64,000 nucleotides of DNA, taken from positions 1-64,000 of the forward strand of contig JANZZV010000009.1 of assembly GCA_026419195.1 (NCBI GenBank). Reading direction: 5' to 3'. Below are positions 26,534 through 34,661 of this stretch, in pieces. The translations under genes and the position numbers were made by a program. The DNA comes from Fervidobacterium sp. GTDB taxonomy: Bacteria; Thermotogota; Thermotogae; Thermotogales; Fervidobacteriaceae. The notes beneath the pieces are model-generated. The model made no database searches, was not told the DNA's origin, and saw only the letters and a program-made list of their open reading frames with translations. Each line of letters starts with the position of its first letter. Within the stretch, counting starts at the first letter, position 1.

Positions 26534-27127
26534 ATGAATAAATTTATCGTCGTTGCCATTATAGTTCTATTTTTAGAAACGTGTTTTTCTGGCGTTCTTT
26601 ATAACTTTGCGTATCAATTTATGATAGAAAAGAAAGTACCTGAACAACACGCAAGGCTAATGGCATTTGTTTTGGAGGAGGAAGCAAAAAGCGTCCCATT
26701 GAGTATCGATCCCCTTTTTATGTTAGCTTTTGGTATGTGTGAGACAGGGTTTGTAAACGCCTTCGGTGACAAAGGAAAAGCAGTTGGGTATTTTCAACTT
26801 CACGAAAATGCTGTGATTTACGTGGCAAATTTTTATGATGATGTCAGGCAGTTCAAAAAAAACAATCGAATACACGCCGAGCTTATCAAGTACCCTGACT
26901 GGCAATTGAAGATTGCTTATAGATACATATACCTAACTTTGAAAAATGTGTATAATTGGGACTTGATTCAAGCGATTGCCGCTTATAATGGACGAAAGGA
27001 TAGATATAACCACTACACTGTTAAGTTCTTCAAGAATTATTCAGACATAGTTCAGATGTATACTACTTATCTTTCAAATCTTTCCAACTTGACAAATTTA
27101 CCTACTTATGGCAACAAGAAAAAATAA
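26534..27127 (+). CDS. Putative secreted lytic transglycosylase-like protein
   Basis: The protein has about 197 residues. It begins with a basic residue and a hydrophobic stretch (FIVVAIIVLFLETCFSG) that looks like a signal peptide or membrane anchor. The body resembles an SLT lysozyme-like fold: MLAFGMCETGF carries a Glu in the position of the catalytic one, AVGYFQLHENAV matches the family's GxxQ region, and AIAAYNGRKDRY matches the AYN motif. It probably cuts peptidoglycan outside the cytoplasm. ATG 26534 is chosen over 26504 because AGGAGGG precedes it. Confidence 0.75.
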   Translation: MNKFIVVAIIVLFLETCFSGVLYNFAYQFMIEKKVPEQHARLMAFVLEEEAKSVPLSIDPLFMLAFGMCETGFVNAFGDKGKAVGYFQLHENAVIYVANFYDDVRQFKKNNRIHAELIKYPDWQLKIAYRYIYLTLKNVYNWDLIQAIAAYNGRKDRYNHYTVKFFKNYSDIVQMYTTYLSNLSNLTNLPTYGNKKK

Positions 27128-27166
27128 CCATATTAAGTTTTATTCTCAGATTTGAGGTGATATTGT

Positions 27167-27907
27167 CTGAAGCTAACTATAGGAAAGTACATTCCAAAAG
27201 ATTCTTTAATACATGAACTTGACCCGAGGGGGAAGTTGTTTGCTATCATAATGCAGATAACGCTTGTAATGTTTTCACAAAAAATTGTTGACTATCTCAT
27301 TCCTTTGATTCTTTTAATAACTTTGGTGTGGTTATCCAAAATTAAAACAATCTTGTATTTAAGAAGTTTGAGAAGTATGTGGTTTTTGATAATTTTTGCT
27401 GCAGTCATTCAATATTTTGAAGGAGGGGTTTATTCGGCAGCTTACATAGTATTCAGGTTATCTTTAATATTTCTCTTTGCTTCGATACTCACATACACAA
27501 CCCCCCCACTTTTAATGGCAAGGGGAATAGTTGACATATTAAGATTTTTTGGTGTTAAGGAAAGTTCACGTGAAGATTTTGGAATGATGCTTTCTATATC
27601 TATAAGATTTATCCCTGTACTACTCGACGAGACTGATAGGATAATTAAAGCTCAAGTTTCAAGAGGTGCGAAATATTCAGAAAAAGGGCTGAGAAACAAA
27701 CTCTCAGCCTTGACAAGTATTGTAATCCCCTTGCTCGTTTCATCTTTAAGAAAAGCCGAAGAGCTCTCCCTTGCACTTCAAGCTAGAAAATACGGAATTA
27801 CTAAAAGAACACATTATTATTCACTGAAGTGGACTCGAAAAGATTCTCTGTACTTACTTGTCAATTTTATTTTTTTGCTCTTAGGCTTATTTCGTAGAGT
27901 TTTTTAA
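27167..27907 (+). CDS. ecfT: ECF transporter transmembrane protein EcfT (probable CTG start)
   Basis: EcfT is the scaffold membrane subunit of energy-coupling factor vitamin transporters. The N terminus KLTIGKYIPKDSLIHELDPRGK matches the usual EcfT opening only if translation begins at CTG 27167. GAGGTGAT lies at 27154-27161, a good distance. The frame has a stop just upstream (27158-27160) and no ATG, GTG or TTG until TTG 27236, which would remove this conserved part. Five or so hydrophobic helices and the coupling segments ISRGAKYS-like (here QVSRGAKYSEKG) and LQARKYG follow. No EcfA or S-component lies nearby. Its 3' end overlaps the convergent aminotransferase gene by 21 bases. Confidence 0.88.
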   Translation: MKLTIGKYIPKDSLIHELDPRGKLFAIIMQITLVMFSQKIVDYLIPLILLITLVWLSKIKTILYLRSLRSMWFLIIFAAVIQYFEGGVYSAAYIVFRLSLIFLFASILTYTTPPLLMARGIVDILRFFGVKESSREDFGMMLSISIRFIPVLLDETDRIIKAQVSRGAKYSEKGLRNKLSALTSIVIPLLVSSLRKAEELSLALQARKYGITKRTHYYSLKWTRKDSLYLLVNFIFLLLGLFRRVF

Positions 27908-29026
27908 AAGGACAGTATCAAACCTATTTCTTATTTCTCTCAGTTCATCTAATGTGACATTTAAAGGTAATAAGAATCTGATCACACCGTTTCCGAGAAT
28001 ATTGACAAGCAATCCTTCCTTTATGAAATCGTTTATTTGTAGGTCGAAACTGTTTTTTAACACAATTCCTCTCATTAATCCTAACCCTTTTATAGTTTCA
28101 ACATACGGAGCGTCATAAAACCTGTTTTCAAATTCTATACTCATCTTCTCGACATATTGCAAAACTTCTTCGGTAATCATTTCAAGGACAGCCTTACCAG
28201 CAGCTAAAGCTACAGGATTTGGGGCAAATGTTGAACCGTGCTCACCTTTTTCAAACGCATCAGAATATTCATTTAACATAAGACATGCACCAAGAGGTAA
28301 TCCGCCTCCTATACCTTTTGCTACTGTTACTAAGTCTGGCGATATATCAAAATATTGATATGCATAAAATTTTCCGGTTCTTCCAAGACCACTTTGTACT
28401 TCATCTGCTACTATCAAGAAGTTCTTTTTTGCCTTGTAACTCTGAATGATTTCAACAATTTCTGTTGGAATTAAATCCAAACCACCACTACCGTGCACTA
28501 CTTCGACAAAAACTGCTGCTATCTTACTTTCTTGCTTAAAAAATTCGTAGACTACATCCACGTTGTAGGGAAGGAAAACTACATCTTGATCTTCCACAAA
28601 TTGTTTTCTTATATTTTCAAATCCGGTTATACTTAAAGCTTTGAGTGTTCTACCGTGAAAATTCTTGATAAACGATACTATTTTACCCTGCTTTCTGTAC
28701 TTTCTAATTACTTTTAAAGCACACTCTGTACTCTCTGCGCCGGAGTTTGTGAAAAAGACCTTTCCTTCATTTTTAGTTTCTTTGACTAACCTTTCGGCAA
28801 TTATTTCAGCATCTTCGTCAAGAAAAAAGTTGGAGATATGAGTATAGCGCTGAAGTTTTTCTCTCATAGCACTTATAATTCTTTCGTGGTTGTGTCCAAA
28901 GAGCAATACACCAATTCCCATGAATGTATCAAAGTACTCTTTTCCTTCTGTATCCCAGACTTTTATACCTTTTGCATGGGAAATTTGGATTGGATACCTA
29001 TTATACGTGGATGCAATATAACTCAT
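27887..29026 (-). CDS. Class III aminotransferase (acetylornithine / N-acetyl-diaminopimelate aminotransferase type)
   Basis: This PLP enzyme resembles ArgD. It has TYNRYPIQISHAKG at the start, TNSGAESTECALKV, NFHGRTLKAL, ADEVQSGLGRTGKF and the PLP lysine in VTVAKGIGGGLPLG. As the last gene of a lysine operon of the acetylated type, it may be the N-acetyl-LL-diaminopimelate aminotransferase; an acetylornithine role is equally possible. The start at 29026 is preferred because GGTGAT precedes it and it matches Thermotoga ArgD; an ATG at 29089 would add 21 residues and overlap lysC. It ends 21 bases into the convergent ecfT. Confidence 0.85.
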   Translation of the reverse strand: MSYIASTYNRYPIQISHAKGIKVWDTEGKEYFDTFMGIGVLLFGHNHERIISAMREKLQRYTHISNFFLDEDAEIIAERLVKETKNEGKVFFTNSGAESTECALKVIRKYRKQGKIVSFIKNFHGRTLKALSITGFENIRKQFVEDQDVVFLPYNVDVVYEFFKQESKIAAVFVEVVHGSGGLDLIPTEIVEIIQSYKAKKNFLIVADEVQSGLGRTGKFYAYQYFDISPDLVTVAKGIGGGLPLGACLMLNEYSDAFEKGEHGSTFAPNPVALAAGKAVLEMITEEVLQYVEKMSIEFENRFYDAPYVETIKGLGLMRGIVLKNSFDLQINDFIKEGLLVNILGNGVIRFLLPLNVTLDELREIRNRFDTVLLKNSTK

Positions 29027-29067
29027 TCTATCACCGCTTTCTCCACTATCTACGTCCTTGACTTTAC

Positions 29068-30270
29068 TTACAACTCGAAAGTCTTGCATATCTTTTCGAC
29101 CAACTTTTCTGCATCTTCTTCAGGTACAAGAACAGATATTTTTATCTCAGATGTTGTTATAAGCTCGGGTTCGATATTTTCCCTTGAAAGTACATCCAAA
29201 AGCTTAGACGCAACACCGTAACTTGATCTCATACCGGTTCCTACGATAGTTATCTTTGCGAATTGTCCATAAAAATGATACTTTGCACCATAAATGGATA
29301 AAGTTTGGTCAAGTAATTCTTTTACTTTTTCTACTCTATCTGGTACAACGGTAAAAGAAATATGCGTTGAAAAACCGTTCTTTACAAGAGATATCATATC
29401 TACATTAATACCGCGTTCTGCTACTCTCTTAAATATATCTGCAACTACAGCTGCATCGTTAGGTAAGTCCATTATAGAGACCTTAATTTGATTTCTATCT
29501 AAACTTACGCCGGTAACAACCGGTTCTTCGAGCCATTCTGGTAATCTATCTACCACCCACGTTCCCTCCTCTTGTGTGAAAGATGAAGCACAATAAATTT
29601 TGATTTTGTATTTTTTGGCAATTTCGACAGACCTTGAGTGGAGAACTTTCGAACCTGTTGCAGCAAGCTCCAGCATATCATCGTAGGTTATGTACTTCCA
29701 TTTCTTTGCCGCTGGATAAAGCCTTGGGTCACAAGAATAAACGCCATCTACATCACTGTAAATCTCACACTCACATCTTAACTTTGCTGCAAGAGCTACC
29801 GCCGATGTATCAGATCCTCCTCGCCCAAGCGTTGTGAAATGCCCCTCTTGCGTTATCCCTTGGAAACCTGTTACAACGATAACATCATGATTTTTCAAAT
29901 GTTCCTTCAAATGTTGCACACTGATGTCCAAGATCTTCGCATTTGTGTGATGATGTGTTGTAAGTATTTTTGCTTGGAATGCGTTAAGTGAAATTGCATT
30001 AATTCCTATATCTTTCAGAGCGATAGCTACAAGAGCACAAGATACTTGCTCTCCTGTTACAAGTAACATATCAAGTTCCCGTTCATCTGGGTTCTTGGAT
30101 AGCGATTTTGCAAGTGAAATCAATTGATCTGTTGTCTTTCCCATAGCTGATATAACTGATACTACTTTATATCCTTCCTTTACTTTGGATGCAATTCTTG
30201 CTGCCACTTTTTTAATTCTGTCTACATCTGCAACGGATGAACCGCCGTATTTTTGGACTACCAGTCTCAA
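29068..30270 (-). CDS. lysC: Aspartate kinase
   Basis: The 400-residue enzyme phosphorylates aspartate, the first step toward lysine, threonine and methionine. The N-terminal VQKYGGSSVADVDRIKK motif, the FQGITQEGHFTTLGRGGSD substrate region and two C-terminal ACT domains (about residues 255-400) mark it. The ACT domains imply feedback inhibition, probably by lysine given the operon. It starts 16 bases after the dapH stop. Confidence 0.94.
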   Translation of the reverse strand: MRLVVQKYGGSSVADVDRIKKVAARIASKVKEGYKVVSVISAMGKTTDQLISLAKSLSKNPDERELDMLLVTGEQVSCALVAIALKDIGINAISLNAFQAKILTTHHHTNAKILDISVQHLKEHLKNHDVIVVTGFQGITQEGHFTTLGRGGSDTSAVALAAKLRCECEIYSDVDGVYSCDPRLYPAAKKWKYITYDDMLELAATGSKVLHSRSVEIAKKYKIKIYCASSFTQEEGTWVVDRLPEWLEEPVVTGVSLDRNQIKVSIMDLPNDAAVVADIFKRVAERGINVDMISLVKNGFSTHISFTVVPDRVEKVKELLDQTLSIYGAKYHFYGQFAKITIVGTGMRSSYGVASKLLDVLSRENIEPELITTSEIKISVLVPEEDAEKLVEKICKTFEL

Positions 30271-30286
30271 GGTTCATCACCTCAAA

Positions 30287-31027
30287 CTATTTTATTTTTC
30301 TTAACTCTTCAAGTATCTGTGTTTTACTCAAAGTTTTACCATCAACTTTTTTGACAAACTTAGCAGGTACACCGGCCACAACTGTGTACGGTGGTACATC
30401 ATCCACCACCACGGCACCAGCAGCTACAACCGAATGTTCGCCAACAGTAACTCCTTCGAGTATTACAGCATTCGCGCCTATCAAAACGTTATCTTCTATT
30501 GTTACTGGCTTTGCACTTGGTGGCTCCACAACACCTGCAATCACGCTTCCAGCTCCGATATGACAATATTTTCCAATCCTTGCTCGAGCACCAACAACAA
30601 CGTTCATATCAATCATTGTTCCTTCGCCAATTACACTACCAAGGTTTATCACCGCACCCATCATGATAACGGCATTATTTCCTATCTCTACGTACTCCCG
30701 TATAATTGCACCAGGTTCGATTCGTGCGTTGAATTTCGAAATGTCTGAAAGTGGTATGGCTGAGTTATGTGCTATAACCTCGATCTTAAATGACTTTACT
30801 CCAGGATGGTTCAAAATGTCCTTTATATATTCGTAATTTCCAAATAGTACTCCAAAATTATCAGAGCCGATGAACTCAAATTCACTGTTGACCCCATCTT
30901 TGTTTTCTATACCAATTTCTTTTAAGTTTCCGCATATGTAAGCTCTTACAATGGTCTTTTTCTCACTTTTTGCAATGAGCTCTATAATTTCGCCACTTGT
31001 TAACTCACTCGGTTTCTTATTTATCAT
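30287..31027 (-). CDS. dapH: Tetrahydrodipicolinate N-acetyltransferase
   Basis: This left-handed beta-helix acetyltransferase transfers acetyl from acetyl-CoA to tetrahydrodipicolinate, which defines the acetylated diaminopimelate route. The N-terminal SGEIIELIAKSEKKT region and the hexapeptide repeats through IREYVEIGNNAVIMMGAVIN, GEGTMIDMNVVVG and GVTVGEHSVVAAGAVV are characteristic. The start ATG 31027 is chosen because GGGAGG lies 8 bases upstream; the upstream frame to 31054 runs into dapB. It follows dapB by 4 bases. Confidence 0.93.
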   Translation of the reverse strand: MINKKPSELTSGEIIELIAKSEKKTIVRAYICGNLKEIGIENKDGVNSEFEFIGSDNFGVLFGNYEYIKDILNHPGVKSFKIEVIAHNSAIPLSDISKFNARIEPGAIIREYVEIGNNAVIMMGAVINLGSVIGEGTMIDMNVVVGARARIGKYCHIGAGSVIAGVVEPPSAKPVTIEDNVLIGANAVILEGVTVGEHSVVAAGAVVVDDVPPYTVVAGVPAKFVKKVDGKTLSKTQILEELRKIK

Positions 31028-31031
31028 GTTT

Positions 31032-31685
31032 CTAACCTCCCATCTGCTCAACAACGTCCGAGAACGAATAAAATCCGTTCTTCTTAGTCATGGAAAATAA
31101 CGCAGCCCTTCTTGCCCCTATGGAAAATGCTCGTCTTGAAAGCGCTCTGTGTGTTAACTCAATAACTTCGCCATCGTTTGCAATAATTACAGTATGTTCC
31201 CCAAACACACCCCCTACGCGTAATGAATTAATTTGTATCTCCTTACCAAGTGTGTTTTTCAACATGAGTGCTGTCCCAGATGGCGCATCTTTTTTCTTGT
31301 TGTGGTGTATTTCAACAATAGTCATATCCCAACTATTAAAATTTTGGTGAAATTTCTGTAAAATGAGTTTTAATAGATTGATTCCTTCTGAAAAATTATA
31401 ACTTTGCACAACTGGAACACTTTCTGCCAGGTGTCTTAGTTTATTGAAATCATCCTCAGTTAATGCCGTGGTACCTATTACAAGTGGACATGAGAATTTG
31501 GTGCACAAATCTATTGTCTTTTCAAGAGCACTTCTATGTGAAAAATCCACGATAACCTCTGGTTTTTCCATTACGTCTTCAACATCAACATCAACTTTTA
31601 ACACCAATTCATCACCCATTGAAAGGAAATAATCTGCTATTTCTTTTCCCATCTTTCCTTTTACACCTACGATGCCGAATTTCAT
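31032..31685 (-). CDS. dapB: 4-hydroxy-tetrahydrodipicolinate reductase
   Basis: This 217-residue NAD(P)H-dependent reductase is the short form found in Thermotoga. The N-terminal GIVGVKGKMGKEI is the nucleotide-binding loop. The VIGTTALTEDD segment and the catalytic region IVEIHHNKKKDAPSGTA are diagnostic. The ATG overlaps the dapA stop by 4 bases. Confidence 0.93.
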   Translation of the reverse strand: MKFGIVGVKGKMGKEIADYFLSMGDELVLKVDVDVEDVMEKPEVIVDFSHRSALEKTIDLCTKFSCPLVIGTTALTEDDFNKLRHLAESVPVVQSYNFSEGINLLKLILQKFHQNFNSWDMTIVEIHHNKKKDAPSGTALMLKNTLGKEIQINSLRVGGVFGEHTVIIANDGEVIELTHRALSRRAFSIGARRAALFSMTKKNGFYSFSDVVEQMGG

Positions 31686-32587
31686 TGTAAAACACCTACC
31701 TTTTCTAAGGTCTTTTTAACTAGCTCGAGCGTTGATTGCTTTGCAGATACAAGTGGTAATCTAAGTTCGTTGTCGATCATCTTCATCAAGTAAAGCGCAG
31801 CCTTTACTGGGATTGGATTTGTTTCTACAAAAAGCACTTTCATCACCTCAAGATACTTAAAGTGAATTTCCCTTGCTTTTTGCAAGTTGCCTTCCGTTAT
31901 TGCGTTTACAAGTTCAACCATTTGAGCAGGTATAACGTTTGAAGCTACGGAGATAACACCATTACATCCTGCACAAATCATGTGGAATGCTCTGTCATCG
32001 TTACCTGAATAAATGTAAAATTGTCCATTTGTTAACCTGTATATCTCATCTGCTTGGTTAACATCCGGATTAGCCTCTTTAATAGCGACAATGTTTTTAC
32101 AATCGCTTGCCAAGCGTGCAACTGTTTCAGGCGAGATATTTACACCCGTCCTGGAAGGTACATTGTATATAACGATGGGTTTACTTAGACGTTCGGAAAG
32201 GTATTTATAATGTGCATAAAGTCCATCTTGAGTGGGTTTGTTATAGTATGGTGTGACTATCAAAAGCGCATCGGCACCACTTTGCTCAGCATTTTTGGAT
32301 AATTCTAAGGTCTTATGTGTGTCGTTTGTTCCCGTACCAGCTATGACTTGCACATTGTTATCGCATAAATCTTTTGTTATCAATATAAGTCTTTCTCTTT
32401 CTTCGAGAGTAAGCGTTGCACCTTCCCCCGTTGTACCAGCCACAATTATTGCTTTTACACCAGACTCAACCTGCCATTTTACAAGCCGTTTGTAAGCCTC
32501 ATAATCTACTTCACCATTTGAAAACGGTGTAACAATAGCTGTTCCAACACCAGTAAACATTTTTGATATTTCTGATAACTTATTCAT
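31682..32587 (-). CDS. dapA: 4-hydroxy-tetrahydrodipicolinate synthase
   Basis: DapA condenses pyruvate with aspartate semialdehyde. The protein is a TIM barrel with GTAIVTPFSNGEVDYEAYK at the start, the GTTGEGATLT loop, the YNVPSRTGVN motif and the Schiff-base lysine in IVAIKEANPD. The start at 32587 is supported by AAGGAGGGG six bases upstream; this places the start inside the last codons of dapF. Length is 301 residues, normal for the family. Confidence 0.95.
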   Translation of the reverse strand: MNKLSEISKMFTGVGTAIVTPFSNGEVDYEAYKRLVKWQVESGVKAIIVAGTTGEGATLTLEERERLILITKDLCDNNVQVIAGTGTNDTHKTLELSKNAEQSGADALLIVTPYYNKPTQDGLYAHYKYLSERLSKPIVIYNVPSRTGVNISPETVARLASDCKNIVAIKEANPDVNQADEIYRLTNGQFYIYSGNDDRAFHMICAGCNGVISVASNVIPAQMVELVNAITEGNLQKAREIHFKYLEVMKVLFVETNPIPVKAALYLMKMIDNELRLPLVSAKQSTLELVKKTLEKVGVLQ

Positions 32588-33314
32588 GTAGAACCCCTCC
32601 TTCCAAAAATATATCTTTATCAGAAAAAAGTACGTTTAAAATTCCACCGCGTGCATGTATTTCTACCTTGTCCGGAACAGATGAGTCTTCAAGTATGAAA
32701 AACTTGTAATAATAAGCAGCGGCTGTGACTCCTGAACCGCAAGACAAAGTTTCTCTCTCAACTCCTCGTTCGTATGTTCTAATTTTTAAAACTTTCTCTC
32801 TTATTACTTCAAAGAAATTTACATTTGCATTGAATTTCCTTCTCATTTCCGGTCCAATTTTCTCAAGTTCAATAAAGTCAACATTTGGAGACTTGACAAG
32901 TATGTGGGGAACGCCAACTTCAACTAAAACCCCAATAAAACCGTTGTACTCAATCATATTTTTATAGACCGGAGAAGGCATTTGAACAGAAACAATGTGT
33001 AAACTATTTGATGCCTTGGCTTTCAGCATACCTGCGTTAGTTGAAAAAATTATGTCTCCATCGATGTTATAAAATTCCATAAGGTATGTTACGAATGTTC
33101 GAGCACCGTTACCACAGAAAGTTGCTCTTTTACCGTCTCTGTTAAAATAATCCATGTGGTACGTATTTCCAGTTTTCTCGACAAATATTACACCATCTCT
33201 ATCTTCAACACAATTTAACACCGTTGCTGATTTCTCTAAATCATTCAATTTTTCATTTATACAATCTACAACTATAAAAGTGTTACCTGTAGCGTTATAT
33301 TTCTCTAATTTCAT
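32580..33314 (-). CDS. dapF: Diaminopimelate epimerase
   Basis: DapF interconverts LL- and meso-diaminopimelate. Both catalytic cysteines are visible: one in RATFCGNGARTF and one in TLSCGSGVTAAAYYY. The ATGNTFIVVDC start is typical. At 244 residues it is somewhat shorter than the usual 270 or so, as in Thermotoga. It starts 6 bases after the asd stop and overlaps dapA by 8 bases. Confidence 0.93.
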   Translation of the reverse strand: MKLEKYNATGNTFIVVDCINEKLNDLEKSATVLNCVEDRDGVIFVEKTGNTYHMDYFNRDGKRATFCGNGARTFVTYLMEFYNIDGDIIFSTNAGMLKAKASNSLHIVSVQMPSPVYKNMIEYNGFIGVLVEVGVPHILVKSPNVDFIELEKIGPEMRRKFNANVNFFEVIREKVLKIRTYERGVERETLSCGSGVTAAAYYYKFFILEDSSVPDKVEIHARGGILNVLFSDKDIFLEGGVLHE

Positions 33315-33320
33315 TATGTA

Positions 33321-34310
33321 TCACTCACGTATTTGAATAGGTTCTTTGTTAAGTTCAAAGTGCTTTTCAAGAATCCTAAAAGCATTTGTTGCAGCACCAA
33401 CTCTAAGGTTATCAGCAACTACCCATATTCCAAATGTATGCGCATCAAAGAGCCGGATCCTACTCACATGCACATAATCATCTTTTTCGATCTCAATTGG
33501 TGTAACGATATCGTTATGCAACACTACATTTTCACCACTTGCTATTGTTTCAATCAAATCTTCCTTGGACATTATTGGAAAGATAGTTCTTGCAACAATA
33601 CTTTCGGAATGTCCAATTCTAACAGGAACTCGTACCGTTGTCGGGAATACATTAACAGAATTAGAATTAAGAATCTTTCTTGTTTCATTTATCATTTTCC
33701 ATTCTTCTTGGGTAATATCGTCCATCAAGTCCCCTATGAGCGGAATAACATTATGTGCAATGCGTCGCGCAAAGACCGTATGCTCTAACCCCCCACCCAG
33801 TTGATTTTCATACTCTCTTATTGCTTTGTAACCAGCACCGGAAACAGCTTGATAAGTTGAAACAAAGATCTCATGAATTTGATATCTGTCATGCACCCGG
33901 TATAAGGCAAGTACCATCTGTATTGTTGAACAATTTGGGTTAGCAACTATCCCACGGTAGTTTTTTAATAACCTTCCGTTAATTTCTGGAACAACTAATG
34001 GAATTTCAGGTACCATTCGAAAAGCCGAAGAATTATCTATAACAACGCTACCAGCGGCTGCTGCTATTGGTGCAAAACGTTTTGAGACCTCTGATCCTGC
34101 GGAAAAAAGCAAATAGTCAAAACCATCTTTCATATGCTCCTCACTTAAAATTTCGACTGGTATGTTTAGACCTCGAAATTTTAAAATTTGTCCAGCAGAG
34201 CGTTCTGAGGCAAAAAATCTCACTTCCGAAAAATCCAGCTTTGAACTTTCAAGAACCTCTATCATGTTCCTACCAACAGCTCCTGTAGCCCCTACAATAC
34301 CTACTCTCAT
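33321..34310 (-). CDS. asd: Aspartate-semialdehyde dehydrogenase
   Basis: Asd reduces aspartyl phosphate to aspartate semialdehyde. The GIVGATGAVGRNMIEVL start is the NADP-binding loop, and the catalytic Cys lies in ANPNCSTIQMVLAL. The segment TYQAVSGAGYKAI is also diagnostic. It is the first enzyme gene of the lysine operon and follows a leader with an intrinsic terminator (34402-34436), so its transcription is probably attenuated. The ATG is preceded by a GGGGGTGT-type site. Confidence 0.95.
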   Translation of the reverse strand: MRVGIVGATGAVGRNMIEVLESSKLDFSEVRFFASERSAGQILKFRGLNIPVEILSEEHMKDGFDYLLFSAGSEVSKRFAPIAAAAGSVVIDNSSAFRMVPEIPLVVPEINGRLLKNYRGIVANPNCSTIQMVLALYRVHDRYQIHEIFVSTYQAVSGAGYKAIREYENQLGGGLEHTVFARRIAHNVIPLIGDLMDDITQEEWKMINETRKILNSNSVNVFPTTVRVPVRIGHSESIVARTIFPIMSKEDLIETIASGENVVLHNDIVTPIEIEKDDYVHVSRIRLFDAHTFGIWVVADNLRVGAATNAFRILEKHFELNKEPIQIRE

Positions 34311-34401
34311 ACAAACACCCCCAATGCTTCAAGAATTAGGAAAGTTTCTCACGCTGATAAAAACTACTGATTGTAAATTAAACAAATTTACGTAAATCTA
34401 T

Positions 34402-34436
34402 AAAAAAGCGGGCTACAGTGTTCAACTGTAGCCCGC
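34402..34436 (-). terminator. Intrinsic terminator in the lysine operon leader
   Basis: On the minus strand, GCGGGCTACAGT and ACTGTAGCCCGC form a 12-bp perfect stem with a 5-base loop, followed by six T. It lies between the leader ORF and asd, about 90 bases ahead of the asd start, so it must be bypassed for operon expression. Confidence 0.9.
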
Positions 34437-34452
34437 CTTTTGGTGACTAACC

Positions 34453-34510
34453 TGCGTTTATCCTATACTAAACGCAAGCTGACCACCTATCAGCGGGCAG
34501 CTGCGTTTAG
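34453..34510 (-). promoter_or_regulatory. Mutually exclusive hairpins in the lysine operon leader
   Basis: In transcription order the leader carries TAAACGCA (34509-34502), TGCGTTTA (34476-34469) and TAAACGCA again (34460-34453). The middle copy can pair with either neighbour but not both. A GCCCGC at 34498-34493 can also pair with the GCGGGC at the 5' arm of the terminator. This is the architecture of a ribosome- or ligand-controlled attenuator. Confidence 0.6.
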
Positions 34511-34577
34511 CTTTTTTATTCATATTTGAAAAAACACTGTTTACTGGTAAAATAAAACCGTTATAGTTTACTATCAT
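34458..34577 (-). CDS. Putative leader peptide of the lysine operon (39 aa)
   Basis: An ATG at 34577 follows CTGGAGGAAG and opens a 39-codon frame that ends at TAA 34458. Codons 20-25 read Asn-Lys-Lys-Ala-Lys-Arg, with three AAA codons just ahead of and inside the first hairpin arm. The stop codon lies in the third repeat arm. The peptide matches no family known to me. The position between promoter and terminator of the lysine operon suggests a leader whose translation senses charged tRNA-Lys. It could instead be a short functional peptide. Confidence 0.5.
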   Translation of the reverse strand: MIVNYNGFILPVNSVFSNMNKKAKRSCPLIGGQLAFSIG

Positions 34578-34630
34578 CTTTTAACTTCCTCCAGAACAAA
34601 AACTCTCAAGTATGGTAAATCTTTGCCCTA

Positions 34631-34661
34631 ATTATATCATACAAATGTTGTGTTTTGTCAA
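34631..34661 (-). promoter_or_regulatory. Promoter of the lysine operon leader
   Basis: On the minus strand TTGACA (34661-34656) and TATAAT (34636-34631) are 19 bases apart, and a TG two bases before the -10 makes it an extended -10 box. The -35 overlaps the stop codon of the upstream GGDEF gene. Confidence 0.75.

Noticed and set aside
33333-33788. Plus-strand 151-codon frame within asd
   Set aside because: It lies opposite a conserved enzyme gene and its translation is rich in Cys, Phe and Asn with no domain.
34311-34660. Lysine (L-box) riboswitch ahead of asd
   Set aside because: The leader is too short before the terminator and the conserved L-box core sequences are not recognisable; the hairpin and ORF architecture fits a different control.
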